Of a DNA stretch of 64,000 nt, positions 42,195-51,275 are shown piece by piece; the first letter of the stretch is position 1, and each line of letters begins with the position of its first letter. A program made the position numbers and the translations under genes. The stretch spans positions 3,806,501 through 3,870,500 of the forward strand of contig NZ_AP014809.1 of the NCBI RefSeq assembly GCF_002355515.1, in the 5' to 3' direction. The notes beneath the pieces were generated by a model. That model had not been told where the DNA came from. It saw nothing but the letters and a program-made list of their open reading frames with translations, and made no database searches. This DNA is from Methylorubrum populi (GTDB taxonomy: Bacteria; Pseudomonadota; Alphaproteobacteria; Rhizobiales; Beijerinckiaceae).

Positions 42195-43183
42195 CGCCGG
42201 TTCCGCTTCACCAGGACATCCTCCCAAGCGAGCGCCTGGGCGACGATGGCGTCGAGGTCGTCGTACTTCGGCGTCCAGCCGAGTTCGTTGCGGATGCGGT
42301 CGGCGCCAGCGATGATCTGGGCCGGATCGCCGGGGCGGCGCGGCGACAGGCGCACCTCGAAGTCGCGGCCGGAGACGCGCTTGACCACCTCCACCACCTC
42401 CAGGACCGAGTAGCCGCGGCCGTAGCCGCAATTGACGGTCAGGCTCTCGCCGCCGCCGCGCAGGTGGTCGAGCACGGTGAGATGGGCCGCGGCAAGGTCC
42501 GAGACCTGGATGTAGTCGCGCAGGCAGGAGCCGTCCCGGGTCGGGTAGTCGGTGCCGTACACGTCGAGATGCGTGCGCTGGCCGAGCGCGGCCTGCGTCG
42601 CGACCTTGATCAGGTGGGTGGCCGCCGGCATCGATTGTCCCGAGCGCCCGCGGGGATCGGCCCCGGCCACGTTGAAGTAGCGCAGAACGCCGTAGGTGAA
42701 GCCGTGCGCGGCCGCGGCGTCGGCGAGCATCCACTCGCTCATCAGCTTCGAGCGGCCGTAGGGATTGATCGGATTCGTCGCCAGTGTCTCGGGCACCGGC
42801 ACGATCTCCGGCTCGCCGTAGACGGCGGCCGTCGAGGAGAAGATGAAGTGCCGCACGTTCGTGCGCGCCGCGGTCTCGATCAGGGCGCGGGTCTTCACGG
42901 TGTTGGCGAGATAGTAGCCGAGCGGGTCGGCGACCGATTCCGGCACCACGATCTTGGCCGCGAAATGGGCGACCACATCGACCTGGTGGCGCAGGATTGT
43001 CTCGGTGACGAGCGCTTGGTCGGCCACGTCGCCGACGACGAGGCGCACCTCCGGGGGCAAGGCCCAGTCGTAACCGGTCGAGAGATCGTCGAGGACCACG
43101 ACCTCCTCATGCCCGGCATCGACAAGCGCGAGCACCATGTGGCTGCCGATATAGCCGGCGCCGCCCGTGACCAGAACCGCCAT
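42191..43183 (-). CDS. galE: UDP-glucose 4-epimerase
   Basis: A 330-residue extended short-chain dehydrogenase, exactly family length. NAD motif GGAGYIG (7-13), catalytic S117 in FSSTAAVYG and Y142-xxx-K146 in NPYGRSK. It interconverts UDP-glucose and UDP-galactose for polysaccharide and lipopolysaccharide. Start 43183 has GGGGGA four bases upstream; longer in-frame starts to 43267 add no conserved sequence. It is divergent from galU, with which it supplies UDP-sugars. Confidence 0.93.
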   Translation of the reverse strand: MAVLVTGGAGYIGSHMVLALVDAGHEEVVVLDDLSTGYDWALPPEVRLVVGDVADQALVTETILRHQVDVVAHFAAKIVVPESVADPLGYYLANTVKTRALIETAARTNVRHFIFSSTAAVYGEPEIVPVPETLATNPINPYGRSKLMSEWMLADAAAAHGFTYGVLRYFNVAGADPRGRSGQSMPAATHLIKVATQAALGQRTHLDVYGTDYPTRDGSCLRDYIQVSDLAAAHLTVLDHLRGGGESLTVNCGYGRGYSVLEVVEVVKRVSGRDFEVRLSPRRPGDPAQIIAGADRIRNELGWTPKYDDLDAIVAQALAWEDVLVKRNRR

Positions 43184-43354
43184 CCTCTCCCCCAATCCGT
43201 CTTCCGCGATCCTTGAGCGGACACATCCAGCCCTGTTTAATGACGAAATCCTGCCAATCACACCCAAGCGGGGCTGTTAGCGGCGGCCCGCGTCCTATTT
43301 GATCTCCGTCGATCAGGGCTCGCCCCGACCAACGCCAAAAACGGGTCCCGCCAC

Positions 43355-44221
43355 ATGAAACGAATTCGCAAGGCCGTCCTTCCCGTCGCGGGCCTCGGCA
43401 CGCGCTTCCTTCCGGCCACCAAGGCCGTGCCGAAGGAGATGCTCACCGTCGTCGATCGTCCCGTGGTCCAGCACGTCGTCGACGAGGCTCGGGAAGCCGG
43501 CATCGAGCACTTCATCTTCGTCACCGGCCGCGGCAAGGCGGTGATCGAGGACCATTTCGACATCGCGTTCGAACTCGACCACACCCTGCAGGAGCGCGGC
43601 AAGACGGCAGCCTACGAGGAGCTGAAGAAGGACCTGCCCAAGGCCGGTCAGACCAGCTTCACCCGCCAGCAGGCGCCGCTCGGCCTCGGTCATGCCGTCT
43701 GGTGCGCCCGCGAGATCGTCGGCGACGAGCCCTTCGCCGTGCTGTTGCCCGACATGCTGAGCCGCGGCTGCATGGGCCAGATGCTCGCGGCCTACGAGCA
43801 GCACGGCGGCAACGTCATCGCCGTGGAGGAGGTGAAGCCCGAGGAGACGCACCAGTACGGCATCGTCGCGGTCGGCGAGACCTTCGGGCAGACCTTCGAA
43901 ATCACCGGCATGGTCGAGAAGCCCAAGCAGGGCACCGCGCCGTCGAACTTCATCATCTCCGGGCGCTACATCCTGCAGCCCGAAATCTTCTCGATCCTGG
44001 AGCGGGGCGAGACCGGCGCCGGCGGCGAGATCCAGCTTACCGATGCGATGATCCGGCTCGCCGAGCAGCAGAAGTTCTACGGGATGCGCTACGACGGACG
44101 TACCTACGACACCGGCTCGAAGATCGGCTTTCTGACCGCCAACCTCGCCTACGGCCTGGAGCGGCCGGAACTGGCGGACGCTCTAAAAGCTGAGATCCGA
44201 GCGCTCCTGGGAGACAAGTGA
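43355..44221 (+). CDS. galU: UTP-glucose-1-phosphate uridylyltransferase
   Basis: A 288-residue nucleotidyltransferase making UDP-glucose from UTP and glucose-1-phosphate. The N-terminal signature [17 protein letters not shown] (14-30) and later [19 protein letters not shown] and RYILQPEIF are all family features. It is divergent from galE across 171 bp with an AT-richer stretch (around 43235) that probably holds both promoters. A GC hairpin (about 44257-44280) follows the stop. Confidence 0.95.
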   Translation: MKRIRKAVLPVAGLGTRFLPATKAVPKEMLTVVDRPVVQHVVDEAREAGIEHFIFVTGRGKAVIEDHFDIAFELDHTLQERGKTAAYEELKKDLPKAGQTSFTRQQAPLGLGHAVWCAREIVGDEPFAVLLPDMLSRGCMGQMLAAYEQHGGNVIAVEEVKPEETHQYGIVAVGETFGQTFEITGMVEKPKQGTAPSNFIISGRYILQPEIFSILERGETGAGGEIQLTDAMIRLAEQQKFYGMRYDGRTYDTGSKIGFLTANLAYGLERPELADALKAEIRALLGDK

Positions 44222-44361
44222 GCCGGCCGGGTGTCCAACCTCTGCATACTCTGTCCCCGCGACCGGTAGACCGGCCGCGGTGACGTGGGATGAGAGCAAA
44301 AAATCCACATATGCGAAAATGCCGGCGACCCATGCGCTGACCGCATATGAAAACGTTATCA

Positions 44362-44490
44362 TCTCTCTTGCGATTTGTGCGCCGCGATGCGATTTGTGCA
44401 TTGCGAGATCGCGATGGCGTCGCGGTCCCGCAGCCCTTCTTGGGCGTTTCCTCCCTAGACTTCGGGCCGTCCTTCGGGGCGGCCTTTTTT
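44362..44490 (+). ncRNA. Candidate trans-acting small RNA downstream of galU
   Basis: A non-coding stretch of about 120-130 bases ending in an excellent terminator. From 5' to 3': two direct copies of GCGATTTGTGC; a hairpin CGCGA-tggcg-TCGCG; a second, GCCC-ttctt-GGGC; an unpaired TTTCCTCCCTAGACTT that complements Shine-Dalgarno sequences; then the UUCG-loop terminator. This plan matches alphaproteobacterial Hfq-type sRNAs such as AbcR or MmgR, but I cannot confirm homology. The 5' end is approximate. An inverted repeat CATATGCG/CGCATATG (44308-44349) lies just upstream. The 303-bp gap contains no credible coding frame. Confidence 0.5.
44465..44490 (+). terminator. Intrinsic terminator with UUCG tetraloop
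   Basis: GGCCGTCC-ttcg-GGGCGGCC followed by TTTTTT: an 8-bp stem with one U-G pair closed by an extra-stable UUCG loop. It points in the + direction and cannot serve the convergent minus-strand gene. Nearest + transcript ends are the candidate sRNA and, 244 bp upstream, galU. Confidence 0.9.
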
Positions 44491-44524
44491 CTTGGCCGCA
44501 GCCGCGGCAAGGCGGGCCGGGCCC

Positions 44525-45421
44525 CTACTCGGCCGCCATGCGGAGGGACGACATCTCGACCGTCTCGGCGGCGACCTCGGCAAAGACCCTGGCCAAATTG
44601 TCCGCGAGCGTCGCGAAGCCGGCCGTCAGCGCCAGCGACTGCTCGTTCATGTAGAGCGCGCGGTTGATCTCGATCTGCAGCGCGTGCCGTCCGAGTCCCG
44701 GCTCGCCGTAATGCTCGGTGATGAAGCCACCGGCATAGGGCTTGTTGCGAACCACCTTGTAGCCCAGCGCCCGCAGGCGGCCCTCGACGCCCTCCACCAG
44801 GGACGGCAGGCAGGCCGTACCGAAGCGGTCGCCGAGTACGAAGTCGGCCTGGGCGCTCTCGTCCCGTCCGAGGCTCGACGAGGGCATCGAGTGGCAATCG
44901 ATGAGAAAAGCCCGGCCGAACGTGCGTGCCGTGCGGTGGATCAGGCCGCGCAGGGTGCGGTGATAGGGCTTGTAGAGCGTCTCGATGCGCCGCACCGCCT
45001 CCTCGACCGGCAGCCGCTCGCGGTAGATCTCCTGTCCGTCGGCGACGATGCGCGGCACCGTGCCCAGCCCCCCGGCCACCCGCATGGAGCGGGTGTTGGC
45101 GAAGGAGGGCAGGCGGCCCGCGAACATGCGCGGGTCGAGCTCGTAGGGCTCCCGGTTCACATCGAGATAGGCGCGGGGGAAGTTGGCCCGCATCAGGGGC
45201 GCGCCGAGGCCGACGACCGAGGCGAACAGCCGGTCGACATGCGCGTCCTCGGAGCGGCGCAGAGCCAGGGCGTCGAGCCGGGAAGCGGCGAGGAAGGAGC
45301 CGGGATAATGCGCGCCCGAATGAGGCGCGTTGAACACGAAGGGAATCGCGTGCTGTGCCGGCTCGTCCACAATGAAGGGTGGATCGAACGCCTCGGGGCC
45401 GTCGGGCTGTGAAGGGCTCAT
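44525..45421 (-). CDS. N-formylglutamate amidohydrolase family protein
   Basis: A 298-residue FGase-family (HutG-like) zinc amidohydrolase that releases formate from N-formylglutamate or a related N-acyl amino acid. Motifs: H34 in FNAPHSGAHYP, ANFPRAYLDVNREPYELDP, AFLIDCHSMPS and IEINRALYMNE. No histidine-degradation genes are near, so the true substrate may differ. The ATG at 45421 has a weak ribosome binding site, but the conserved region begins soon after it; an upstream extension to 46042 is antisense to cpdR and is rejected. Confidence 0.88.
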   Translation of the reverse strand: MSPSQPDGPEAFDPPFIVDEPAQHAIPFVFNAPHSGAHYPGSFLAASRLDALALRRSEDAHVDRLFASVVGLGAPLMRANFPRAYLDVNREPYELDPRMFAGRLPSFANTRSMRVAGGLGTVPRIVADGQEIYRERLPVEEAVRRIETLYKPYHRTLRGLIHRTARTFGRAFLIDCHSMPSSSLGRDESAQADFVLGDRFGTACLPSLVEGVEGRLRALGYKVVRNKPYAGGFITEHYGEPGLGRHALQIEINRALYMNEQSLALTAGFATLADNLARVFAEVAAETVEMSSLRMAAE

Positions 45422-45572
45422 CGAGACGCGGGGGCCTGAGCGTGGCGCGAAAGGAACATCACGCCACTTTGCGGCGCCTCGTCGGCCCTGTCCACCATGC
45501 GCCGCACAGAGGCGGGAGCGGGGCACGACGGGGCGCGGCGATTGTCGGGCCCGGCGCGACACCGGCCTCGTT

Positions 45573-45589
45573 TTAATGCTCTGTTTACC
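45573..45589 (+). promoter_or_regulatory. CtrA-like box upstream of cpdR
   Basis: TTAA-TGCTCTG-TTTACC followed by AAG, differing from the CtrA consensus TTAA-N7-TTAACC at one base. It lies about 140 bp before the cpdR start, in the 309-bp gap 45422-45730, in which I see no gene. The Caulobacter cpdR gene is known to belong to the CtrA regulon; binding here is inferred. The same extended motif stands before the PodJ-like gene. Confidence 0.55.
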
Positions 45590-45730
45590 AAGCCGACGCT
45601 TTATGAAATGAACACCCACCGAGCGTCTCTCGCGAAGCGTCGGCAGCGCTGTCACGTCCCGAGGGGGCGTGGTAGCGACCGGGCGTTTCCTGAGACACTC
45701 CAAGGCGCATGGGCACCGGGACGCCGTTCG

Positions 45731-46087
45731 ATGAAGATCCTGCTCGCGGAAGACGACAACGACATGCGCCGGTTTCTGGCCAAGGCGCTCCAGAACGCCG
45801 GCTACGACGTGCTGTCCTTCGACAACGGCCTCTCCGCCTATAACCGCCTGCGCGAGGAGCCTTTCGAGCTCCTGCTGACCGACATCGTCATGCCGGAGAT
45901 GGACGGCATCGAGCTGGCGCGCCGCGCCACCGAACTCGATCCCGACATCAAGGTGATGTTCATCACCGGCTTCGCCGCGGTGGCGCTGAACCCGGATTCC
46001 AAGGCGCCAAAGGATGCGAAGGTGCTCTCGAAGCCCTTCCACCTGCGCGACCTCGTCAACGAGGTCGAGAAGCTGCTGGCCGCGTGA
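45731..46087 (+). CDS. cpdR: Single-domain response regulator CpdR
   Basis: A 118-residue stand-alone receiver, the length of Caulobacter CpdR. Acidic pocket E7-D8-D9, phospho-acceptor D51 in LLLTDIVMPEMDG, conserved T/F switch residues in MFITGFAAVAL and K near LSKPFHLRDL. Unphosphorylated CpdR recruits ClpXP to the pole to degrade CtrA and other targets. The start ATG is clear; the ribosome binding site is weak. A CtrA-like box upstream would close a feedback loop. Confidence 0.9.
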   Translation: MKILLAEDDNDMRRFLAKALQNAGYDVLSFDNGLSAYNRLREEPFELLLTDIVMPEMDGIELARRATELDPDIKVMFITGFAAVALNPDSKAPKDAKVLSKPFHLRDLVNEVEKLLAA

Positions 46088-46197
46088 GCGGAGAGCCGGA
46101 GCGGCGATCCCGCCGCGCTGTGTCCCGGCCGCAGTAGGAAGATTCGGGCAGCTCGCTTATATCCGTCGCTTTCCTCACTCGGGCGCGCGACGGACCC

Positions 46198-46455
46198 ATG
46201 CAGCCGGTCACGATCTACACCACGGCCTGGTGCCCCTACTGCTCGGCGGCCAAGAGCCTGCTGCGCGAGAAGGGCGTGTCCTTCAACGAGATCGACGTCG
46301 AGAAGACGGCGGGCGCCCGCGCGACCATGGTCCAGCGGGCCGGCGGGCGCACCTCGGTGCCGCAGATCTTCGTCGGCGACCGGCACGTCGGCGGCTGCGA
46401 CGACCTCTACGCGCTGGAGCGGGCCGGCGGCCTCGATCCGCTGCTCGCGGCATGA
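46198..46455 (+). CDS. grxC: Glutaredoxin 3
   Basis: An 85-residue dithiol glutaredoxin with active site C12-PY-C15 in TAWCPYCSAAKS and glutathione-binding stretch RTSVPQIFVGDRHVGGCDDL. It reduces mixed disulfides with glutathione. Its stop overlaps the start of the nitrilase-family gene (ATGA), so the two are co-translated; grxC, nitrilase, DUF1178 is a common alphaproteobacterial order. Confidence 0.95.
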   Translation: MQPVTIYTTAWCPYCSAAKSLLREKGVSFNEIDVEKTAGARATMVQRAGGRTSVPQIFVGDRHVGGCDDLYALERAGGLDPLLAA

Positions 46456-47297
46456 CGGACCATTCCGAATCCAGGCCGTTCGTGGCCGCCTGCGTTCAGA
46501 TGCGCGGCGGACGCGACCCAGCCGCCAACCGCGAGAGCGCCGTGGCCGCGGTGCGCGAGGCGGCGCGGCGGGGGGCGGCCTATGTGCAGACGCCGGAGAC
46601 GACCTCGCTGATCGAGCGCGACCGCGCCGCGCTGTTCGAGAAGGTCGGGCCGCAGGAGCATGACGCGACGCTCGCCGCCCTGCGGGAGGTCGCGCGGGCG
46701 GAAAAGATCGTCCTGCAGATCGGTTCGCTGGCGATCCGCGAGGGCGAGAAGATCGCCAACCGGGCCTTCCTGATCGATGCCGCGGGCGAGATCCACGTCT
46801 GCTACGACAAGCTCCACCTCTACGACGTGGACCTGCCCAACGGCGAGAGTTGGCGCGAATCGGCGACCTACTCGGGCGGCGACTGCGCCGTGGTGGCCGA
46901 GACGCCGCTCGCCAGCCTGGGTCTGACGATCTGCTACGACATCCGCTTTCCCGCCCTGTACCGGGCGCTCGCCGAGGCCGGTGCCACGGTGATGACGGCG
47001 CCGGCCTGCTTCACCCGCCAGACCGGCGAGGCGCACTGGCACATCCTGCAGCGGGCCCGCGCCATCGAGACCGGCTCCTTCATGATCTCCGCTGCGCAGG
47101 GGGGCCGGCACGAGGACGGGCGCGAGACCTTCGGCCACTCGCTGATCGTCGATCCCTGGGGCCGCATCCTCGCCGAGGCCGAGGGCGATGCGCCGGGCAT
47201 CATCCTCGCCGAGATCGACCTCGCGCGGGTCGCGGAGGCGCGCTCGCGCATTCCCACTCTGTCCCACGCGCGCAGCTTCGGCGTGCGCCGCGCCTGA
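46452..47297 (+). CDS. Carbon-nitrogen hydrolase (Nit1/deaminated-glutathione amidase-like)
   Basis: A 281-residue nitrilase-superfamily amidase. The catalytic triad is visible: E49 in QTPETTS, K120 in CYDKLHLYDV and C161 in LTICYDIRFP. The sequence is closest to the Nit1 group, which repairs deaminated glutathione; the adjacent grxC supports a glutathione-related role. The start overlaps the grxC stop by four bases. DUF1178 follows 20 bp downstream. Confidence 0.9.
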   Translation: MTDHSESRPFVAACVQMRGGRDPAANRESAVAAVREAARRGAAYVQTPETTSLIERDRAALFEKVGPQEHDATLAALREVARAEKIVLQIGSLAIREGEKIANRAFLIDAAGEIHVCYDKLHLYDVDLPNGESWRESATYSGGDCAVVAETPLASLGLTICYDIRFPALYRALAEAGATVMTAPACFTRQTGEAHWHILQRARAIETGSFMISAAQGGRHEDGRETFGHSLIVDPWGRILAEAEGDAPGIILAEIDLARVAEARSRIPTLSHARSFGVRRA

Positions 47298-47317
47298 ACC
47301 CTCCCCATCTCTTCCTC

Positions 47318-47839
47318 ATGATCCGCTTCACCCTCGCCTGCGACTCGGGCCACGAGTTCGAGACTTGGTTCCCGTCCAACGCGGCCTACGACGAGCAGTC
47401 GGCGCGCGGCCTCGTCACCTGTCCGTTCTGCGACTCCGCCCGGGTCGCCAAGGCGCCGATGGCACCGGCGGTGGCGCGCACCGACCGCGACCGGCCCGAG
47501 GCGCCCGCGCCGCAGCGTCACGCCCCGGCAGGTTCCGTTCCGGCAAGGCCCAGTCCGCCAAGTCCCGTTCCGGCAAGTCCCGCCGAGATCCCGTCGCCGA
47601 TGATCGCGGCCGAGCCGGAGCGCCAGTTGCGCGCTCTGCTGCGGGCCATGCGCGAGCAGGTCGTCGCCAGCGCCGAGCATGTCGGCGATCGCTTCGCCGA
47701 CGAGGCACGGGCGATCCATTACGGCGACGCGGAGGATCGCGCGATCTACGGCGAGGCGAGCCCGCAGGATGCGCGGGCGCTCCTCGACGAGGGCATCGAC
47801 GTGATGCCCCTGCCGCCGGCCCCGGACGACCGGCACTGA
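47318..47839 (+). CDS. DUF1178 protein
   Basis: A 173-residue protein beginning MIRFTLACDSGHEFETWF with a CxxC (VTCPFCDSARVAK) near residue 36-39, the N-terminal zinc-ribbon pattern of DUF1178. A Pro/Ala/Ser-rich linker with repeated PARPSPPSP-like units lies at about 60-95, then a conserved helical C terminus (HYGDAEDRAIYGEAS). Function unknown. Third gene of the grxC operon. Confidence 0.88.
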   Translation: MIRFTLACDSGHEFETWFPSNAAYDEQSARGLVTCPFCDSARVAKAPMAPAVARTDRDRPEAPAPQRHAPAGSVPARPSPPSPVPASPAEIPSPMIAAEPERQLRALLRAMREQVVASAEHVGDRFADEARAIHYGDAEDRAIYGEASPQDARALLDEGIDVMPLPPAPDDRH

Positions 47840-48002
47840 TCGTCGGCCGAAGACTCGGGTCCGAGTTCGTCCGGTCACGGCTCATCGAAGGCCCGCGGCT
47901 GCCCGTCGCCAAAGCCGACGGCGATGACCATATTCGAGGAAGACCGAGTGAGCCGGCCGTCGGTTCGCCGACCGCGCGCCGCAATGATCGGAGGAATCCG
48001 CG

Positions 48003-48662
48003 ATGCTTCTGTTCCGTAAGCGGCCCGAGATGCCGACGCCGTCCGAAGCGCTTCCCGGCCGGCCGCGTCCCCTACCGACCGCCGAGCGCCACTTCGTGAA
48101 CGGCAATCCGCTGAAGGGCCCCTATCCGGACGGCATCGAGACGATCGTGCTCGGGCTCGGCTGCTTCTGGGGGGCCGAGCGCAAGTTCTGGCAGCTGCCC
48201 CAGGGCGTCCACGTCACCGCCGTGGGCTATGCCGGCGGCTACACGCCGAACCCGACCTACGAGGAGGTCTGCTCCGGCCTGACCGGGCACAACGAGGTCG
48301 TGCTCGTGGCGTACGATCCCGCCGTGCTGCCGCTGGAGGCCGTGCTCAAGACCTTCTTCGAGAGCCACGACCCGACGCAGGGCTACCGCCAGGGCAACGA
48401 TGTCGGCACGCAGTACCGCTCCGGCATCTACACGCGGGACGAGGCTCAGGCCGCGACCGCGCGGGCGGTGCGCGACGCCTACGCCCGGGCGCTGGACGCG
48501 CGCGGCTACGGACCGGTGACGACGGAGATCGTGCCGCTCGACACCTTCTACTTCGCCGAAGAATACCACCAGCAATACCTCGCCAAGAATCCCGGCGGCT
48601 ATTGCGGGCTCGGCGGCACCGGCGTCTCCTGCCCGGTCGGCGTCGGCGTGGCGGCGGAGTAA
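48003..48662 (+). CDS. msrA: Peptide-methionine (S)-S-oxide reductase
   Basis: A 219-residue MsrA repairing oxidised methionine. Catalytic C54 in [14 protein letters not shown]; other motifs [32 protein letters not shown] and the end [27 protein letters not shown] with resolving cysteines. The ATG is preceded by CGGAGGA with 8-nt spacing. No signal peptide, so cytoplasmic. Confidence 0.95.
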   Translation: MLLFRKRPEMPTPSEALPGRPRPLPTAERHFVNGNPLKGPYPDGIETIVLGLGCFWGAERKFWQLPQGVHVTAVGYAGGYTPNPTYEEVCSGLTGHNEVVLVAYDPAVLPLEAVLKTFFESHDPTQGYRQGNDVGTQYRSGIYTRDEAQAATARAVRDAYARALDARGYGPVTTEIVPLDTFYFAEEYHQQYLAKNPGGYCGLGGTGVSCPVGVGVAAE

Positions 48663-48768
48663 TGCCCGCCCGGCGCCTGCAGGGCGGGCCCGAGCTTGGC
48701 CGTCTTGCGGGGCCGGAGCGCCCATGCCAAATCCCGGCCGCCCTCAGATGGCCGGGAACAGAGAGACA

Positions 48769-49272
48769 ATGCTGGAACGTGGCTTCGAACGTTTTCTCTT
48801 CGCCTGCCGGTGGCTGCTGGCGCCGTTCTACGCCGCGCTGACGGTCACCCTTGTCGTCCTGCTGGTCCGGCTGCTGATGGAGCTGGGCCACGTCGTCTCG
48901 CACGCGCTCGAATCGACCGAGTCGCAGACCATCCTCGGCGTGCTGGCCCTGGTCGATCTGACCTTCACCGCCTCGCTGCTGATCATCGTGATCTTCTCGG
49001 GCTACGAGAACTTCGTCTCGAAGTTCGATCACACCGACCACAAGGACTGGCCCACCTGGATGGGCACGATCGACTTCAGCGGGCTTAAGCTGAAGCTGAT
49101 CTCCTCCATCGTCGCGATCTCGGCGATCCAGCTCCTGAAGTCGTTCCTCGACGTGAAGAACTACAGCGACCGCGACCTCTCCTGGCTGGTCGGCATCCAC
49201 ATGGTCTTCGTGGTGTCCGGCCTGCTGATGGCGCTGACCGACCGGCTCTCGGCCGGACACCACGAGAAGTAG
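48769..49272 (+). CDS. UPF0114/YqhA-family membrane protein (TIGR00645)
   Basis: A 167-residue membrane protein with four hydrophobic helices, similar in length and order of motifs to E. coli YqhA: FACRWLLAPFYAALTVTLV, LVDLTFTASLLIIVIFSGYE, LKLISSIVAISAIQLLKSFL, IHMVFVVSGLLMALTDRL. Function is unknown. I chose ATG 48769 (AGAGAG upstream, matches the family's start); in-frame ATGs at 48748 and 48724 are possible. Confidence 0.85.
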   Translation: MLERGFERFLFACRWLLAPFYAALTVTLVVLLVRLLMELGHVVSHALESTESQTILGVLALVDLTFTASLLIIVIFSGYENFVSKFDHTDHKDWPTWMGTIDFSGLKLKLISSIVAISAIQLLKSFLDVKNYSDRDLSWLVGIHMVFVVSGLLMALTDRLSAGHHEK

Positions 49273-49279
49273 GCGGCGG

Positions 49280-50209
49280 CTACCGCGCGTGCAGCACGGC
49301 GCGGCAGGCATCCGGCAGGCCCGCCAGCGTCATCGGCGGGCGGGGCTTCGGCGGCGTCTTGGGCTTGGGCGGGTTCAGCACCGCCGGGCTGAACCAGTAA
49401 TCGAGCTCCGCCCCGCAGCCGTCGCCGGGCGGCGGGGGGGCCTGGTCGTCGCAGGAGGCCTCGCCGCCGGGGCAGGCGAGGCGGATATGGTAGTGATAGT
49501 TGTGCCCGTACATCGGGCGCACCTTGGTCAGCCAGCCGCGATCCCCGCCCGCCTCGCGGCAGAGAGCCTTCTTGATCGCCGCGTTGACGAAGATGCGGGC
49601 CACCTCCGGCTGCTTGGCCGTCATGCGGATCAGCGCGGTGTGCTGGCGGGTCCAGACGTCTGGATCGATGTCGAGCCGGTCGGAGCGCACCACGTTGGTG
49701 GCCGAGGTCTCCTCGCGCTCGGCCCGGCTCATGCGGTGGTCGGGCATCGGCGTGAGCCAGACGTCCACGTCGAGACCGAGCTGGTGCGAGGCGTGTCCGG
49801 TGAGCATCGGCCCGCCGCGCGGCTGCGACATGTCGCCGACGAGCAGACCCGGCCAGCCGGCCTGCGGCGCGCGAGCGGCGAGCCGCTCGATGAACTCCAC
49901 GAGATGGGGCGTCCCCCACATCCGGTTGCGCGAGGGACGCATCACCTGCCAGTTCGCGCCGTCGAGCGGCAGCGCCTCGCCGCCAGCGAAGCAGCCCTTG
50001 GCGTAGGAGCCGAAGGACCGGGCCGGGCCGCCGGTCGGTCCGTTGACGCGGCCGAACAGGGCTTTGGCCGGCGTCGAAGGATCGTTGGGGTTGGCCAGCG
50101 GCGGCAGCGGCTTCGGATTGACGCTGCCGCGGTCCTGCGCCGCGGCCGGGCCCATCAGCGCCGGCAGGGCGAGCGCGAGGGCGGGAAGGATCAGGCGGGG
50201 CAGCGGCAT
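49280..50209 (-). CDS. mepA: Penicillin-insensitive murein endopeptidase
   Basis: A 309-residue periplasmic LAS-family metallopeptidase that cuts D-Ala-mDAP crosslinks in peptidoglycan. Signal peptide to about residue 24. Zinc-site motif H139-x2-H142-x4-D147-x-D149 in TGHASHQLGLDVDVWL, and the distal YGHNYHYHIRL. Several cysteines support periplasmic disulfides. The start at 50209 opens the signal peptide; a frame extension to 50254 has no support. It ends 7 bp from the convergent YqhA-like gene. Confidence 0.92.
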   Translation of the reverse strand: MPLPRLILPALALALPALMGPAAAQDRGSVNPKPLPPLANPNDPSTPAKALFGRVNGPTGGPARSFGSYAKGCFAGGEALPLDGANWQVMRPSRNRMWGTPHLVEFIERLAARAPQAGWPGLLVGDMSQPRGGPMLTGHASHQLGLDVDVWLTPMPDHRMSRAEREETSATNVVRSDRLDIDPDVWTRQHTALIRMTAKQPEVARIFVNAAIKKALCREAGGDRGWLTKVRPMYGHNYHYHIRLACPGGEASCDDQAPPPPGDGCGAELDYWFSPAVLNPPKPKTPPKPRPPMTLAGLPDACRAVLHAR

Positions 50210-50319
50210 GCGCGAGGGCTCATCCGGGGTAGCAGGGTGGGGCAGGGGCGGCACGGAACGTGCCCGGCGGCATGGGCGTTTTTTATGGCAAGCTGTAACA
50301 ACGTTGCAGGGTGACCACC

Positions 50320-50715
50320 ATGGATCCGGTTCGTTCCGAGAATGCCTCCCATGATGCCCCCGCGGCCCGCAGCCTGATCGCCAGCGACCGCGTCATCGGC
50401 ACCGAGGTGCGCCGGGCCGACGGCACCAAGGTCGGCCGCATCGAGCGGCTGATGCTCGACAAGCGCTCGGGCCGCGTCGCCTACGCCGTGATGAGCTTCG
50501 GCGGCTTTCTCGGCATGGGCGAGGAGTACTACACGCTGCCCTGGGCGGTGCTGCGCTACGACACCGGGCTCGACGCCTACGTCGTCGACCTCACCGAGGA
50601 ACAATTGCGCGACGCGCCCGCCCGCTCGCCGGAGGGCGGCGATCCCGAGGACGAGCGCGCCTGGGAGGAGCACGTCCACCGCTACTACAACGCGGCGCCG
50701 TATTGGGGGATCTGA
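50320..50715 (+). CDS. PRC-barrel domain protein
   Basis: A 131-residue soluble protein with a PRC-barrel: SLIASDRVIGTEVRRADGTK, then VGRIERLMLDKRSGRVAYAV and YYTLPWAVLRYD. PRC-barrels occur in photosynthetic reaction-centre H subunits, RimM and stress proteins; this short form is common and of unknown role. ATG 50320 has AGGGTG upstream; GTG 50311 in the same frame is an alternative. Confidence 0.82.
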   Translation: MDPVRSENASHDAPAARSLIASDRVIGTEVRRADGTKVGRIERLMLDKRSGRVAYAVMSFGGFLGMGEEYYTLPWAVLRYDTGLDAYVVDLTEEQLRDAPARSPEGGDPEDERAWEEHVHRYYNAAPYWGI

Positions 50716-50796
50716 TGCGGTGCCCGCGCGGCACTTCGGACGGGATCCCCGACCGCTTTCCCGACGGAAACCGACCGGATCGGGGGCGGGAACGCC

Positions 50797-51144
50797 TCAG
50801 GGCCGCGTCAGGAATCCGATCGGCTCGCGGGGCGGTTGACCGAGCCAGACCAGCACCGCGCCGAGACCGAGCCCGAACAGGGCCGCCGGAACGAGCCCGA
50901 GCGGCGTGAGCAGCACGGTCTCCGCCCAGGGGGCAGCCTGCCGGATCGAGGCGCCCAGCGCGGTGATCCGCTCCTGCGGCAGGGATTGAATCAGCTGCGC
51001 GAGGCTCGTCACCCGCAGGCCGTTATTGGCGATGGAACGGGCGCCGTCGTAGCAGAGCTGCACGAAACCCGCCGCCATCACGACGAGCCCGAGCGCCCGG
51101 CTGAGGAACGGCAGTCCGAGGAAACGGGAAACGGTTCGCAGCAT
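50797..51144 (-). CDS. Small membrane protein of unknown function
   Basis: A 115-residue protein with a hydrophobic helix near the N terminus (ALGLVVMAAGFVQLCYDGAR) and another near the C terminus (LLTPLGLVPAALFGLGLGAVLVWL), separated by about 40 soluble residues. The start has AGGG 6 nt upstream. I recognise no family. Confidence 0.6.
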   Translation of the reverse strand: MLRTVSRFLGLPFLSRALGLVVMAAGFVQLCYDGARSIANNGLRVTSLAQLIQSLPQERITALGASIRQAAPWAETVLLTPLGLVPAALFGLGLGAVLVWLGQPPREPIGFLTRP

Positions 51145-51275
51145 GTTCGCCCTCGCGCGGAAGCGGCCCGCCTCCGCGACAGCTCTGACCAGCCGTGACT
51201 AGGCCGTGGGGGGACCTCAGGCAAGAACTCTGAGTTCAACCGTCGGCGGCGGGGCCCGTTCGCCGTGCTCCCCGC

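Noticed and set aside
43235..43260. CtrA-like TTAA near the galE-galU spacer
   Set aside because: TTAATGACGAAATCC lacks the second half-site, so it does not meet the pattern seen at 6043 and 45573.
45422..46042. N-terminal extension of the N-formylglutamate amidohydrolase frame
   Set aside because: It is antisense to cpdR and its upstream region and has no conserved sequence; the enzyme domain starts after 45421.
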